Shown in pieces: positions 34,405 to 46,786 of a DNA stretch of 64,000 bases. This stretch comes from Kitagawia praeruptora. Lineage: Eukaryota; Streptophyta; Magnoliopsida; Apiales; Apiaceae. Each line of letters begins with the position of its first letter. Position 1 is the first letter of the stretch. Both the position numbers and the translations under genes were made by a program. The stretch lies in NCBI GenBank assembly GCA_037693485.1, contig CM075351.1, positions 128,536,001-128,600,000 of the forward strand, in the 5' to 3' direction. The notes under the pieces are model-generated. The model made no database searches. It worked only from the letters and a program-made list of their open reading frames with translations, and was not told the origin of the DNA.

Positions 34405-36795
34405 ATAGGAGGCAATTGAAGAGACATAGGATGGACCTTAATCTTTTCAAGTTTTCTTTGATGAGGATCAGGGAATGTTCCTCATCATTAGCTGGAAGTA
34501 GTCCCAAGTTGACTCCAGTTTCTAAAATGGCTCTAGCTTCATCAAATACCTCATGGCTCATTGTGAATTATTGGGAGTTTGCTCGGTGCTTCCTTACTCA
34601 CCTTCTTTCTTCTCTACTTGGGTACTTTAAAGAATTTGTTCTCCTTGTGTTGATGCAATTTCCTGGGCCTGCCCCTATTGCTTTTAATCTTGAGATTCTG
34701 GATGTTTTGTAAAATTGATGGTTGAGAGTTACAATCCCCAATTCCTTCTCCTTCCAAACTTACTGATGAGATCGATGAAATAGGGCTTTGAGATACTGTA
34801 TCCGACCTTTCACGAGTGCACCAATTCCAATTTATATTTGAGGAATGGTCCTGTTCTACAATGTTCACAAAGGGAAGATCTCTTGGTGTTAGAGGATTTT
34901 CCAATGATCCATCTAATGGCTCAACTTCATTGATACTAGACACTGATACAACCTCAAATGTCTCGTTGCGTTCCTTGTTTTTATTACTATCCTCTACTAT
35001 CTCATTGTTGAAATGCACATCAAAATCAATTTCTGAATCATTCTCTGCATCAATTCGAGTCTCTTGTTTATTAAGATCCTCATCAGATAAATTTCCTTGC
35101 CCAGCTTGCACTTTGTGCTCTTCCATAGAAGAGATTTCACTTCCCTCATTTGAATTATCAAGTTCTTTTTGATTTGTGCATATACTATCCTCTAGATGCT
35201 GTAACTCAACCAATTTGAATTCCCACTCTTCCCCTTTAATGCTGACTTTGTCTTTAGCCATGACCAGTGATGTTGATTTTGTTTCCAATAAGAATCTAGG
35301 CCATCTATAGAAGTGATCCTGATCAATGATGGGATCATAGTCCTTGATTCTTCCCCACTTAGTAGTGATTTTTCCAAAATTCTTCTCCGTCCACAATGTT
35401 AGTGGAATCCCTCTACAACCAAAACCTTACGTGATGGCAATAAGTCCTTCCATTCCACTTTACGGACATCTCGGAATCCAATTTTTAGGAAGTCCATATC
35501 CAAGTTGACCAGATTGTCCTCCAAAGAGAAAAAAGCTAGAAAAACTTTATCCGCTAGTCCTCTGATAATGACTCACTCAAAACCCAAACCTTCAACAATA
35601 GTGCTAACCGATTCCATTGATTCGCTGTTGATTGTTTCCAGTATCAGACTGCACTCGAGTTCCTTTTCAAGTGTAGTATTGACTGCTAAATGCACCAATT
35701 GTGGCTTACTCTTTGAGGATTGTGACTTCATCTATATGTTTGGATCCCCAATAGTACCTTACCCCCTAGATCCCCCTTTCCCTACTTGTTTTGTTTTGAT
35801 TCTTTGGCTGCTGGTTATGTGATTCACCTACTGATACCGAAGAAGGTTTGGAATTGAGGGAATAATTTGTCTTTGTTGAATGCACTTTCTTACCTATATT
35901 ATTCTTGGCAAATGATAGGAAAATCCTACCTTCTCCGAATGGCCTCCCATTTAACTTATTTATCAACTTTCCTACCTCCATCCTATTTGTCGCTATAAAA
36001 AACCATATCTTTTGTTGTATCTATCTTTCTTTTTTGGCGAGATGATATCCTTGATTGAGCCTTCCCTTCTGAACAACATCCATAGATCCTTTGCCAATGT
36101 AGAATCCTAGAACCCTGTGAAGAAAATGGATCTTCCTTGTTGGTTTTGATCATAAGAATTTGAATGCGAAGTCTCATTCTTATGGGTTTTCTTTTCTTTA
36201 GTTGAGTTTGGTTTGAGAAGTGCTTCTTTGAAAGACTTGGCTTCTAGACCTCCTTCTCAGTCCTTTTCTAATGTTCTGTGGTGAATCTGACCCAATGCTA
36301 GTGACAAGGCTTTATCATCATTATTCAAAGCACATTTAAGAACTCCAGGTTTAATAAGGGTTTTAAACTCCTTCAAGAAGTTTTTGGCAATTTCTGCTTG
36401 TGGATCTGATGTAGCAGCACTGTTGACTTTCTTCTTCAGACTGAAGCTTTTATTTTTACTCAGTAAGGTGTTCTTCGAGTGGATCTCCTCTTTGTCGTCA
36501 TTCCACGGAGACTCACATTTTCTTCTATATCTGATATCCCCTTTATAATATAGTCCAGAACCAGACCATTATCCATGAGAACCTATTCCTTTAGGATCTC
36601 TTTTTCTTTGATTTCCCTTGCAACCTTGATTGATCCATAATGAATATGATTGAGATCCATGTGGATGCCTTCATCGTCCTTTCTATCCACCATCTTGAGC
36701 ACATTAGGATGAACTAGCTTTTTATTTGCTAGTATGAAATTTACCAGACCAGCTTCTTCCTTCTTATCTTCTTTCGTTGGCTCTCCTTTGTTTAT
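34405..36795 (-). pseudogene. LINE ORF1-like relict (RRM and DUF4283-like)
   Basis: Read on the minus strand, a decayed coding region runs from about 36795 to 34405. It includes KLINKLNGRPFGEGRIFLSF (an RRM-like RNP element, about 35950-35900), then FGKITTKWGRIKDYDPIIDQ and RWPRFLLETKSTSLVMAK (35385-35250) as in plant LINE ORF1 proteins. An acidic region and a basic RGRPRK patch near 34690 follow. The longest open part is 34614-35396. Many stops and shifts separate the pieces. The C-terminal end is cut by the CACTA end at 34404. No ORF2 (endonuclease/RT) lies in the window. ORF1 proteins bind LINE RNA; this copy is dead. Confidence 0.6.
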
Positions 36796-39707
36796 TTTTA
36801 GGCTTAATGGCCTTTTAGCCCTCAAAGTTTCCACGAAAATACCCATCAGCCCTCACTATTTCAAAACGTTCCTTTTGGCCCTCCAAGTATCCGTAAAGGT
36901 CCAATTAGCCCTTATACCGGTATAGAAAAAAAATGGTATAAATCGGATGGGGCAAAACAGACATTTCACTTTCCCCCAAAACGTTTACATACACTTTGAG
37001 CCCTAAACAATGCCCAAATTAAACCGAGCAGGATAGGAGTGGATTGAAGAGGCGATTGGCGATCACAAGACGATTACAAGCATCTCAGAGGTTCGGTTGG
37101 TGATCAAAGTATGGGGGATAGCAGTGGAAACTCTGATGGTATGTTTAGTAAGCCTTATCACTCATATTTTTGATTATGAATTCGTTTTGATTGGGTTTAA
37201 AGTGGGTATGCTTTGTTTATGCATGTATTACTGAAAGTGTATGTATTGTTCAATGTTCTGTACTTATATGTTTGTTAATTCATGTTTTATTGAAATTTTG
37301 TGTGGGTGTGATGAACCCTAATGACTGTTTGTGCTTTTAAATGCTTATATTAAAACCACAAATATGTTTTGTGTGTTGAAGGTGAAGATGTTATCAGTAA
37401 TAATTTGTTTCACGATGGGAAGTTAGTTTTGGTTCCAAGAGCTGAATACATTGGGGGTAAAGTGACTTTGTATTCCTATGGAGACCTTGATGAAATACAC
37501 ATGAACATTCTAAGAGTATGGACTAAAGCCTTGGGTTATGGGGGACTGACTTGTCTGTATTATAGGAAGCCTAATGTAGGACTAGATGAAGGTTTGACGC
37601 TATTGTTTACTGAGGATGATGTAGAGGACATGAAAAGGTATGCACTGGAAAATTTAAATATAATTGATGTTTATGTGTCACATTCCAATGAGGACGAGTT
37701 GGTATCATTCGAAGATGTAAATGTGTTTAGAAAAATTAATGAAGCATGTAATGAGGGAAATGCTAGCAATGATGTAGGGGACTGGAGTGATGAACTAGAT
37801 GATTATGACTTTGCTGATTCAGATTACTTAGATGAGGATGATGACATGCTTTTTTCTAGGTATGTTGATGATGAGGGAGTTGACTGGGTGGGTATGTTAA
37901 GAGAGGAACTTGGACTTGGTCCAGAAAAAATTATGGGGAAAGAAAGTGATAGTGAGTATGATAGTGATGATCTAGACAGTTTGCCAGAAGAAGAAGATGA
38001 AGATCATGTCCAAGCTAAAAAGAAAAAGAAAGCTTTTCCAGTGTACAAAGACACAGATATTCCAAAATGGAGAGTGGGAATGATTTTTACAGACCATCAT
38101 CAATTCAGAGAGGCTGTAATGAAGCATTCTTATCTGGAAGGAAGGATGGTGAAGTTCACCAAAAGTGATAGAACCAGGGTGAAGGCTGTGTGTAGACCCC
38201 CATGCCAATGGCATGTGTTTGCTTCTTTAAATTTTAACAAAACCATGCAGATAAAGATAGTGGGACCAGGTACATTCCTTGGACTTTTTGGTCTTTTTAT
38301 TACCAATTGTGTGTGTGGTTGGCTATTATATTTAACTCATTTACTTTATTGATTTGCAGACCACAGTTGTGTTAGAGAGCAAAGGGGTTACCCCTTATCA
38401 ATTCTGGATTCCTAGCAAAAAAATATCTTCCAGAATTCAGAATTAACCCATCTTGGCCAATCTCTGCATTTCACAAAACTGTCTTGAAGGACTTGCAAAT
38501 TGATTTCCAACATCACATACTCAGAAAAACTAAAAGAAAGTGCATGAAGATTATCAATGGAACTCTTGAAGAGCAGTATGAGAAACTATCACTACTAAAA
38601 ATATGTTAATAGACATCACCGTTTTTGACATCGATTACAATAAAACCGATGTTAAAAATCAAATTAACATCGCCCGTTTTAAAACCGATGTCTTTTAAAC
38701 ATTTAGACATCACTTGACATATCAACCGATATATAAATGTTTCCTTAAAAATTTTTAAACATTGCTTCATTTATGAACCGATGTCTAAATGTCTACTTAA
38801 AAAAAATAAACGCGCGTCCCTCTCAATTATTCCCCCCTTAGTTTTATTTTCCCCCTTTTAAGTTTCATTTGCCCGCTATTGCCAAATCTGTTCCCCCTTA
38901 ACGAAAATTTTGTATTTCCCCCTCCCCAATTCTAATACATTCAGACAAATTAATTCATTAAAATTAAAAACAAAACAAAACCCAGGCCACCTCTCTCTCT
39001 CTCTCGACACAGACCTAAATCTCGCCCTTCTCTCTCTCTCTCTCTCACTCTCGCTCTCCTCTCACCCTTCTCTCTCTATATTATCACCCTTATCTCTCGG
39101 TTCAACCAGAGATTATTCGATTCGAAGCTACAAAACTTTGAACTCAATTCAATTTATTTGAAGCTCAAATTGGTAAGTGTCTAACCTTGTGTTTGATTTC
39201 AATTAATTCAATTTAGTTTTTAATTGGGGATTTTTGAATTCAAAATCCTAATTTTTGTTGTACGGAGAATTAGTAATAGTTTAATACAGATACCTGGAGG
39301 AGAAGGGAACTACCTGCTGTGGGTATCAGTTATTATGTACAAGTTTGGTGTTCTAAAGCATGAATTGTGGGTTATTTCGGTATGGATTTAAATATGTTAT
39401 TTATGTGTAATGTATGTGCAGGAGAACTAAAGCGTGGTCCTGAGAATGGTGGTGTTGCTGCAATTCAGTATAGTTGGTCAAGAGTTCACCAAAACTAGCT
39501 GGGGATTTGTAAGTAATTTTTTGACACAAACACAACACTTGTTTTTTCCTCTATACATCATGTACATGCTTTTTATGGTTCAGTTGTTCAAATTTAAGAA
39601 AGCTATTACAATTTTTCACATGGATGACACTGGAAATATACCTTTATATGGGCTCATATAAAGGTATATGAGGAGTGTTTAATTTGACAATTGACTTATA
39701 ATCTTAG

Positions 39708-40180
39708 GTGACAAAGCTGTGTGACTTGGGACCTAGTGCTGGTGTGTGCTCAGTCCAGTAGACTAAAGAGGGTTCATATATCTCAATATATCGGGACAAG
39801 CCTTGGTCAAGTTCAGGTAGTCCCTTGATGTGATTTGTGTAGCCATAGTTCTTATGTATTATTTTTGAACTTCTATTACTGAATATGGACATCGGGGATG
39901 TATATTAGTTATTTGTAAATTGTAATTATGCTTGCTGAACTTCATGTAAACTTCGGTTTTGTATTCTTTATATGCTCTTCTTTAGATATGGGATGGAACA
40001 CAGTGCAAGAGGGTTCAATCTTTGAGTGGACATAAAATATAACGTGAACTGGGGTGCTGGCATGGAGCTCACGCATTTTATCTTCTGGAAGCAGAGACAC
40101 AGGAATATCCTTCAGCATGATCTTCGTGTATCCAAAGACTACATAAACAAAATTGTTGGCCATAAATTGGAGGTAGTAAG
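39708..40180 (+). pseudogene. FIZZY-RELATED / CCS52 (Cdh1-type) gene fragment
   Basis: Two exon-like blocks are separated by a short intron. The first (39708-about 39815) follows CTTAG and reads VTKLCDLGPSAGVCSVQ, a stop in place of a conserved tryptophan, then TKEGSYISI and, after a 1-base shift, IGTSLGQVQ. The second (39986-40180) follows TTTAG and reads WDGTQCKRVQSLSGHK, a frame change, then RHRNILQHDLRVSKDY and KIVGHKLEV. These are consecutive WD40 blades of plant FZR/CCS52 activators of the anaphase-promoting complex. Intron positions appear kept, so capture was from DNA, not cDNA. It is non-functional as protein. Confidence 0.75.
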
Positions 40181-40481
40181 CAACAAATGGCAGACTTATA
40201 TGTGGCCTTATATGTTGTGTGTGTGGTCCATTGGAATATAGACCAAGCAGACTTTTATGCTTGGATGATTTAATATCTTTTTTAATCCTTGATCCTTGAT
40301 GTATGAAGATTTGTCCATCAGAGTTGTTTATTTGTGATTGTTTTTCTCTTCAGTTTTGCATTTGGTACACAATGACAAGGGATTCACCAATGTTTAGTTT
40401 TCGACTGATTATGAATTCACTTGTCAAAATGAAGAAAAGGATATAGTTTATTTCTTCAGGCAAAATTCATTACCGTAAGCT

Positions 40482-40671
40482 GAAAAGTATGGTAGCTCGT
40501 GTTCTCACACAATCCTTCCAGTTAAAAAGACGCTGCTTGATGAGTTCCTATGGAACCCACAACAGCTGCAAGAACTTTTTCGATTCGAGGTTCACTATAA
40601 CATACCAGACGAAAAAGTTTGTACAAACTGGATCTATTCAGAGAGTAACGACCCATGTCCACGATCAGGTG
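40482..40671 (+). pseudogene. Coherent exon of unidentified host gene in CACTA-1
   Basis: A frame open for about 63 codons ends at a CAG|GTGTGC donor. It reads HTILPVKKTLLDEFLWNPQQ, then LFRFEVHYNIPDEKVCTNW and SESNDPCPR. It looks like a folded-domain exon (many aromatic and conserved-looking positions) with no stop, but I do not recognise the family. It could be the next piece of captured DNA after the FZR fragment. Other plus-strand blocks near 42000-42580 are less convincing. Confidence 0.4.
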
Positions 40672-43600
40672 TGCCCAACTTTATCTCTATAGAAATTTAT
40701 AGAAATATTGAGATATTACATATATACAGGGCCAGCCATGAGGAGCTTTGACATCTAAAATTCCATGTTTGTATGTAAGCATGTATGTGAGATTATAAAC
40801 TTTTGGGCCCCTAACTTCTTGGAGCCCAGGCCGGCCCAACATATATGTACCTTAAAGTCTTATTTCAGAGATCTGATGATATAGATAGATGAGTTCAAGT
40901 CCTCCATGCTCTCTTGTTTAGTAAATACCCATAGCTTTTGAGTAATAAATACATATTATTACACATGCGGTGTTAAGTGGCCTTTTTAGGAGCATTGCTG
41001 TAAATATCTGTAGTAGTATTGTATCAATACATGCAATGATCCCAAAATATATTATTCCTAGAAGGTCTCCGTGTTCCTCTGTTATTACCTCGTATGAAAA
41101 CGTTGCTTTACATTTCTCTTTTGCAGTAGTTCATTTTTAAAGCTCGATAAGCAACTGTAATGATAACAATCATACATCATCTTGTAATTTGTTTAACTTC
41201 AGATTTATTTGCTCAAGGAAACCTATCCTCAAACTTTACTATTGCAGCTTCTAAGCTAAATTTAGATTGTGGTTGATCGTGATATTGTTTAAAATTTGAA
41301 GCTTGACATGTATTGTTTTTTGCAAACAGTAATTTTATATGTGTATGCTGATTCAGCTCACGATTTTGACAAGAAATAACAAAAATAGTTCGGGACGGAT
41401 TATTGGCATAGGTAGTATATCCTTTCTTCGCAATTTCATCACTTGATCTAATACAATTTGTTATTTCGCCAAACCTTTACATATGGTACAACTTGTAGCT
41501 TAATGTGTTTTTAAACTTTCTCTCTGCATCAACTTGTATTATATCTTCTAATTCTCCGAAGGACTTGTTTAGTTGAGTATCGTTGTATTCTGATTGATTT
41601 TCATTTGGACTAATTAAGTTTTGTGCTTATCTTGATTCTCGTCTACCAGACTACCATATAACACTATATTATCATTCTTTCCACAATTGAATTCAGAATA
41701 ACGACTATGGCATTGTGCCTCTATATGAATTTTTTTTTTAGTTTTCGATTATGATGAGGATTTAATGTCTTGTCTGAATATCAATTATTGGCCTTTAGAG
41801 TAAGCTGATCACACACACACACTTAGGTATCATTTACATTATTTACATTAACTAGTTTTTACTGTAAATACAAGGGTTAGGACTTAGGGTTACACTAGTA
41901 AAGCAATAGAAGTAGCTTATATGTTCTTGCATATATATGTAGCATTTAATTAATTTCTTTCTGTTACAAATTAAATACTGAGAGATGCCTGCAATTAATA
42001 GCCTAGTTTATGAGGATGAAGAAAGTCTATCAGCAGGAATTAGAATCCAGCCTCTCTCCTCTACACAAAAGTAAGTTAATTATGTGTATATATTCCTTTT
42101 TTTAAAATCATACTTCTATTGTTCTTCTGTAGAATTCTTGTAACAAATGCTGTCAACTTTAGATCATTAATGTTAAATTAAGTATTTCCGTGCTCATTTA
42201 AAATGATAAGGCGCTAAAAGATTTTCTTGATCAGCTCTGCGTAACATTTCCTAATGCTCATTAGTATGTTTAACCAAGCAGATCGGAGCAATGGAAAAAT
42301 GATGCAGGAAAGAATCAGAGACCCCTCAGTTTAAGGGATAGGCTGGGAGCAATAGATTCTGCCTTTCTTGTTGCAATTATTGGTAGCAGTAAAGACTCTA
42401 ACCAAGGCATTGTGCTGGGAACTTATGTCTATTAGCAAGGATAGACTAAATAAGGTAGGTGTTGTTAATTATCAGAAGCCTAGTTCTAACGAGTGCTACG
42501 AGACAAGATCAGAGATGGAGGCACCACTATGCAAAGAATCTGATGACCCAAATGCAGCATGGTTTTCTCTATTTAGCTGAAGTAAAATCTAAGTTCTTAG
42601 TTTTCTGCATTGTTGCTGAACTACATCTGTAAAATTTCTAAGAATGTGCCTTTACAAGCATGCATACATAATTTGTGTAAATTACTAAGATTATTGTCAG
42701 TTTTTGTTAATCGAGTACTATTCCATTATGTTAAATAATTAGTAATTTTAACATTTTTGGGATTGAGATATACTGGATTTGCATTTGGTATTTTGTGGCC
42801 GAGCATAATGTATGCAGGTAAATTATTGGATAATACATTCAAATTAAAGAAATTGATATATTAGAATTTATAAGTCTTAAACATCACCTAAAAATGATGT
42901 CTAAGGGACCTCAGGCATTAGTTTTAAAAGCAAGTAACCAAGGCAATAGATATCTTTAATATCGTCTGAAACTGATGTCTATAACTACATTATACATCGT
43001 TTTCCTTATTTTTACCAATGTTAATAAAGGCTTAGACATCAATATTTGGAAAAAAAACAGATGTCTATGTCGAATTATTCTATGTTTGCTATATGTTAAA
43101 TAGCTGCTAAGACCTCTAATATAACAATTCAAAAGTTAATCTCATGCAGTTAACCAAAGAAGACATTACATAAACATCAGAAATATTTTTAAAACTGATG
43201 TGTTATATGCTAATAGACATCGACCAGAAACCGATGTCTAAACTTTCGACTTTAGACATCACCGACAAAGACATCGGTCAGGAATTTTTAAAGACATCGG
43301 CCAGAAACCGATGTCTATTAGCATTTTTTTTAGTAGTGTATGGGACTACAAAATAGAGTTATTAAGGCGAAATCCCAACTCCATAATTGAGATTGACAAA
43401 TACAAAAGGTGGAGTGGAGGATGTTACTCCACATATGCAGGCTATGATGAGTTTGAGGTAACCACAGTGAATGGAACCAAATATGCTGTTCATGTAGGTA
43501 ACAGAACATGTGGATGTAATAAATGGGATATAAGTGGCATTCCCTGTCACCATGCTGTCAACTGTTTGAATAGAATGGGATACAATGTTAAAGATTATGT

Positions 43601-44445
43601 GGATTCAGTGTATAGTGTAGCAAATTACAAGAAGGCCTACTCTGGGATAATCTTTCCAATGAATGGACATAATGCTTGGGATAGGAGTGGGTTGAGTTTG
43701 AAACCACCAACCATTGAAAAGCAACCTGGTAGGCCAAAAAAGAAAAGATATGAGATCCTAGATGTGGTTGAAAAAGAAGGGAATGGAGTGAAGACCTTGA
43801 TCAAGAAGACACAGTTAACTGTGAGGTAAATTTTATACTTGTACTTCCTAAATGCATTACTTGTAATCATGTTAGAATTTTATAGCTAATGTTTCCAATG
43901 TCATGTACTAGGTGTGGTAGATGCAAGTAGGTAGGCCATAACAAAAGGACCTGTAATGGACTTCTACCTGCAGAAGATGCTAATGAGGATATAAGTGATC
44001 ATGGATCACCTCCACCAGATGCTTTACTAAGTGATCATGGAAGAAATTCCACAGAGGTCCCACCTGCAGATAATGAGGAAGAAATGCAAGCATATTATGC
44101 AAGCTAGATAAGTTCAAGAACACAAAAGATACTCATGTTTGCATTGATGCTGAAGATGACACCATGAAAGCAGCAAGGGAGGGGCAATCAACTGAGCAGA
44201 AAACTCAACTGAACTCATACACAGGCCCCATGAAGTTGGGCAAATAGATGCCACCACCAGTGAAACAATACAAGACTATAGTTGGGAAAATAGAGGTAAA
44301 ATCTGCACCTTTCTTATCTCATGGGAAAAATGTGATCACAAGGTCTACACTGGCAAAAGCAAAACAAGAGTCAGAAACAAACTTGAAGAATGCAGGAAAG
44401 GGGAATACCAAGTCGAAGGGCAAAGACAAACAAGCTTGAAGAGTT

Positions 44446-45895
44446 CGTTCCCATAGAGATCTGGTTTAGGTTTCAATTCAGTTAATGCACCTATTCAACA
44501 ATGTATGGTTTTTATTCACTGCTAAGACAATTAATAAGATTGGGTTTAGATTAACTAAATTAACTAAGAAGCAAATTAACAAAACTAAGAATTACTTAAC
44601 TAACGAGAATTAAAATCAAATTACTTATATGAGAATAAACATGGGATCCTAACTTCATTAAATACTTCGCTTAGATCTGATGCCTTTAATCAATATATGC
44701 AATGGTTATGATATCTGATCGGATAACACGAAACAAGTACACGCTACCTATCAGCATACGTATACCAAACTACCCATACATCCACAAAAGAGATAGAAGA
44801 TGAATAGACACCAATTATGCTTAGACCCTATATGTCTATAGAATTTGAAAACATAACGGTTGAAGAGCAAGTTATCCAAAAAGATCACACAGGGCAGTAT
44901 AAGTATTTTCATCTCACACTACAAATCATGTTGATAACACTCATGAACCTATGCTAGCATGGCAAGTTCGAAATATCAAGATCCACTTTCACTTCACAAG
45001 AGATTAACATACTAGATGTTAGCTACGCATCAAGAAACTAAAGCTCCATAAATAAATCTGTTAGAATCCCATGTCAACGATTAGTTCATAAACGAACCGT
45101 TCGTCATCATGGGATCAAGTGAAACCATGATATTAAAACAAGATCTGAATATTAAATAAGAGTAATAGAGTTTAGAAAACAAATCCAAAACGAGCATAGA
45201 AGAATAGAAAAGATGAAGTAGATCTAGATTTCCGTTGCTTGTCACGAGCGTTGGGAATCCTTCTCCAAGTCTCTCTCGTCTCCCTCTATGTTATTCTAAC
45301 TAATTCTAATTAATTGATATGATTTCCAATGATAGGTAGTGTTTTTATAGGCCCTAGAATACTTTTCCAACAAGAAAAGACCTAAAAATACAATTTAATT
45401 CGAAACAGGATAGAATTTCAGCCTTTCCCAGCCTCGCGCGCGCTTCCAGTGCCCACCAAGCACTGCCAGCGCCCAGCATTCTATCTATGATTGTAGAAAA
45501 TTTCCTAAGCTTCGCGTGGACAGTAAGATCGTCCAAAACGGACTTCTAGAACTCCAGATATGGCCAAAACAGTGTAGACTGCGCAACATACCCTGAAATC
45601 CGAAATTTCCACAATTTGCTCATTTCTCATCCATTTTCTCTTCCGATTCTTTTGCCACTTCCCGTTCTTCAATTCTCGAGCATTATGATCATAATGGTAG
45701 CCTAGGGAAATACGCCATCCTTCATTCCATTGCTCAATTTCAACTCCAAGATCAATGAAAACCACCAATCCTAGCCGATAATTGCAATCCTGCACAACTA
45801 CACAAAACACATCAAAACTACAACAAAATTGAGGCCAAGTGAATCAATTCAAGCTGATACGGAATGCTCTAAATGGATATAAAATCCATTTATCA
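44446..45895 (-). repeat. Truncated Athila-like LTR
   Basis: On the minus strand it starts TGATAAATGGATTTTATATC at 45895 and follows the LTR of 21331-22688 throughout, with clear divergence. It lacks the last ~60 bp, stopping at GAACGAACTC-type sequence near 44446. A TATA box (minus, TATAAAAA near 45342-45350) is present. No target duplication pairs across it, so it is a broken copy rather than a clean solo LTR. Confidence 0.8.
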
Positions 45896-46099
45896 ACTAC
45901 ATTAAAAGGAAATCATTACATCATGCAACTTGGAAACATTACAACAACCATCATAAACTAGAACCAACCATACAAGCCAGTTTGGTACTGGTACCCAAAA
46001 GGAAACAACAACAAACTGGAGCATTCATCACTTAACTAATGCACAAAAATAGATAGTGCAAACAACAAAAGCAGATAACCTAAATAACCAACACATAAT
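45896..46099. other. Short unannotated gap
   Basis: Between the truncated LTR and the stop codon of the minus-strand ORF lies A/C-rich sequence with no visible ORF or element ends. It probably includes the 3' UTR of that ORF. Confidence 0.5.
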
Positions 46100-46781
46100 C
46101 TAATCAACTTGATTAAAGGAATCAGAGTTGATAACAGCATCCATCATATCAGCACTTATATCATTAGCAACATTCCCAGAACCATCACCATTCCCAACAA
46201 CCTCAGGTTTCACAGTAGCATCCACAACCTCTGTATCAAGATCCTCAATGATAACAGATTGAGCAACTGGTTTGGGAGGGGGAGTGTTAGCATCAATTTG
46301 AATTTGAACAAGTTGAGATAGATTACTCTCAAGAACACTCAACCTTCTCATAGCATATCCCAACACAGTCATCACTATATCCATCCTCTCAAGTAACTGA
46401 GTATATCTCTCATTTAAAACAAGAAACTGGTTTTTCAAATCCTTATAATCATTTTCCAACTCATCACACTTAGAGGACAGTTTCACAAGTACAGAGAAGT
46501 ATGCAGATAACTGGGCATGAGGGATGTTGGAAACAGAGACAGTAGAAGGAACCACAGAAGGTTCAGCAACAGATTCAGTAGAAGCAGGTAACACATTTGC
46601 AGTAGAGAAAGCAAGCATCACAGTAGGCATAACAGCATCAAGATCAACATGAGCAGGTATAGCAGAAATAGCAGGCAAAACAACAGTCACATCAGGCATG
46701 GCAAGAGACACAGGAGGCAAAGTACCAAATTGAACATTCAAAGCAGCAGGCATAGCATTTAGTTCAGGTAAGGGCAAGGCA
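46100..46781 (-). CDS. Plant transposon-protein-like ORF, C-terminal part
   Basis: About 226 codons on the minus strand, open without stops, end at 46100. The first half is P/A/V-rich and low complexity. The middle is a coiled coil (HAQLSAYFSVLVKLSSKCDE and LKNQFLVLNERYTQLLERMD). The tail is acidic (SVIIEDLDTEVVDATVKP). It continues the ORF at 60903-61757: the Copia-2 insertion (46787-60299) and an hAT MITE separate the two. There is no start of its own; the first codon read is TTG. Absence of stops suggests the split is recent. Function unknown. Confidence 0.65.
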
Positions 46782-46786
46782 GTTAG
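46782..46786. other. Target site duplication GTTAG (left copy)
   Basis: GTTAG precedes the Copia-2 5' LTR and recurs at 60300-60304 right after the 3' LTR. Confidence 0.9.

Larger units (their letters stand above)
38590..43338 (+). mobile_element. CACTA-1 element carrying FZR gene fragments (4749 bp)
   Basis: The left end is CACTACTAAAAATATGTTAA and the right end, reverse-complemented, is CACTACTAAAAAAAATGCTA. They are flanked by TAT (38587-38589 and 43339-43341). Subterminal repeats ACCGATGTC/GACATCGG are dense in the outer 150 bp on the left and 450 bp on the right. There is no transposase. The body starts with a CT-rich leader and intron-like DNA, then exon-like host gene pieces, among them a FIZZY-RELATED fragment. 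It inserted into the MULE transposase gene. Confidence 0.85.
37111..44107 (+). pseudogene. MULE transposase gene, catalytic core deleted
   Basis: Exon 1 (37111-37138) is joined by a GT-AG intron to exon 2 (37382-38269). Exon 2 has a PB1-like N-terminal domain (KLVLVPRAEYIGGKVTLYSY), an acidic linker, and the MuDR-type DNA-binding domain (IPKWRVGMIFTDHHQFREAV). Exon 3 (38360 on) has a 1-base frameshift near 38400, then KYLPEFRINPSWPISAFHKT. CACTA-1 sits at 38590-43338; without it the frame runs straight on. About 10 codons later the SWIM zinc finger appears (CGCNKWDISGIPCHH), so the roughly 250-residue DDE catalytic part is absent. A last exon (43912 on) has a CCHC knuckle with TAG (43928-43930) inside it. 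The protein could bind DNA at most, not transpose. Confidence 0.8.
36799..44440 (+). mobile_element. Mutator-like element, probably non-autonomous
   Basis: The left edge is marked by a change from LINE-derived sequence to GGCTTAATGGCCTTTTAGCC, a terminal type I associate with plant MULEs. The body contains a MULE transposase gene with introns (37111-44107) and more lysine-rich coding-like sequence to 44439. The right terminus is not visible: an Athila-like LTR fragment starts at about 44446. No long terminal inverted repeat or 9-bp duplication could be paired. Confidence 0.6.

Noticed and set aside
34350..35172. Plus-strand ORFs of about 120 codons
   Set aside because: They are the antisense of the LINE ORF1 relict, whose minus-strand reading has recognisable domains.
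44446..45895. Clean solo LTR of the Athila-like family
   Set aside because: The last ~60 bp are missing and no 5-bp duplication matches on the two sides, so it is a truncated copy.
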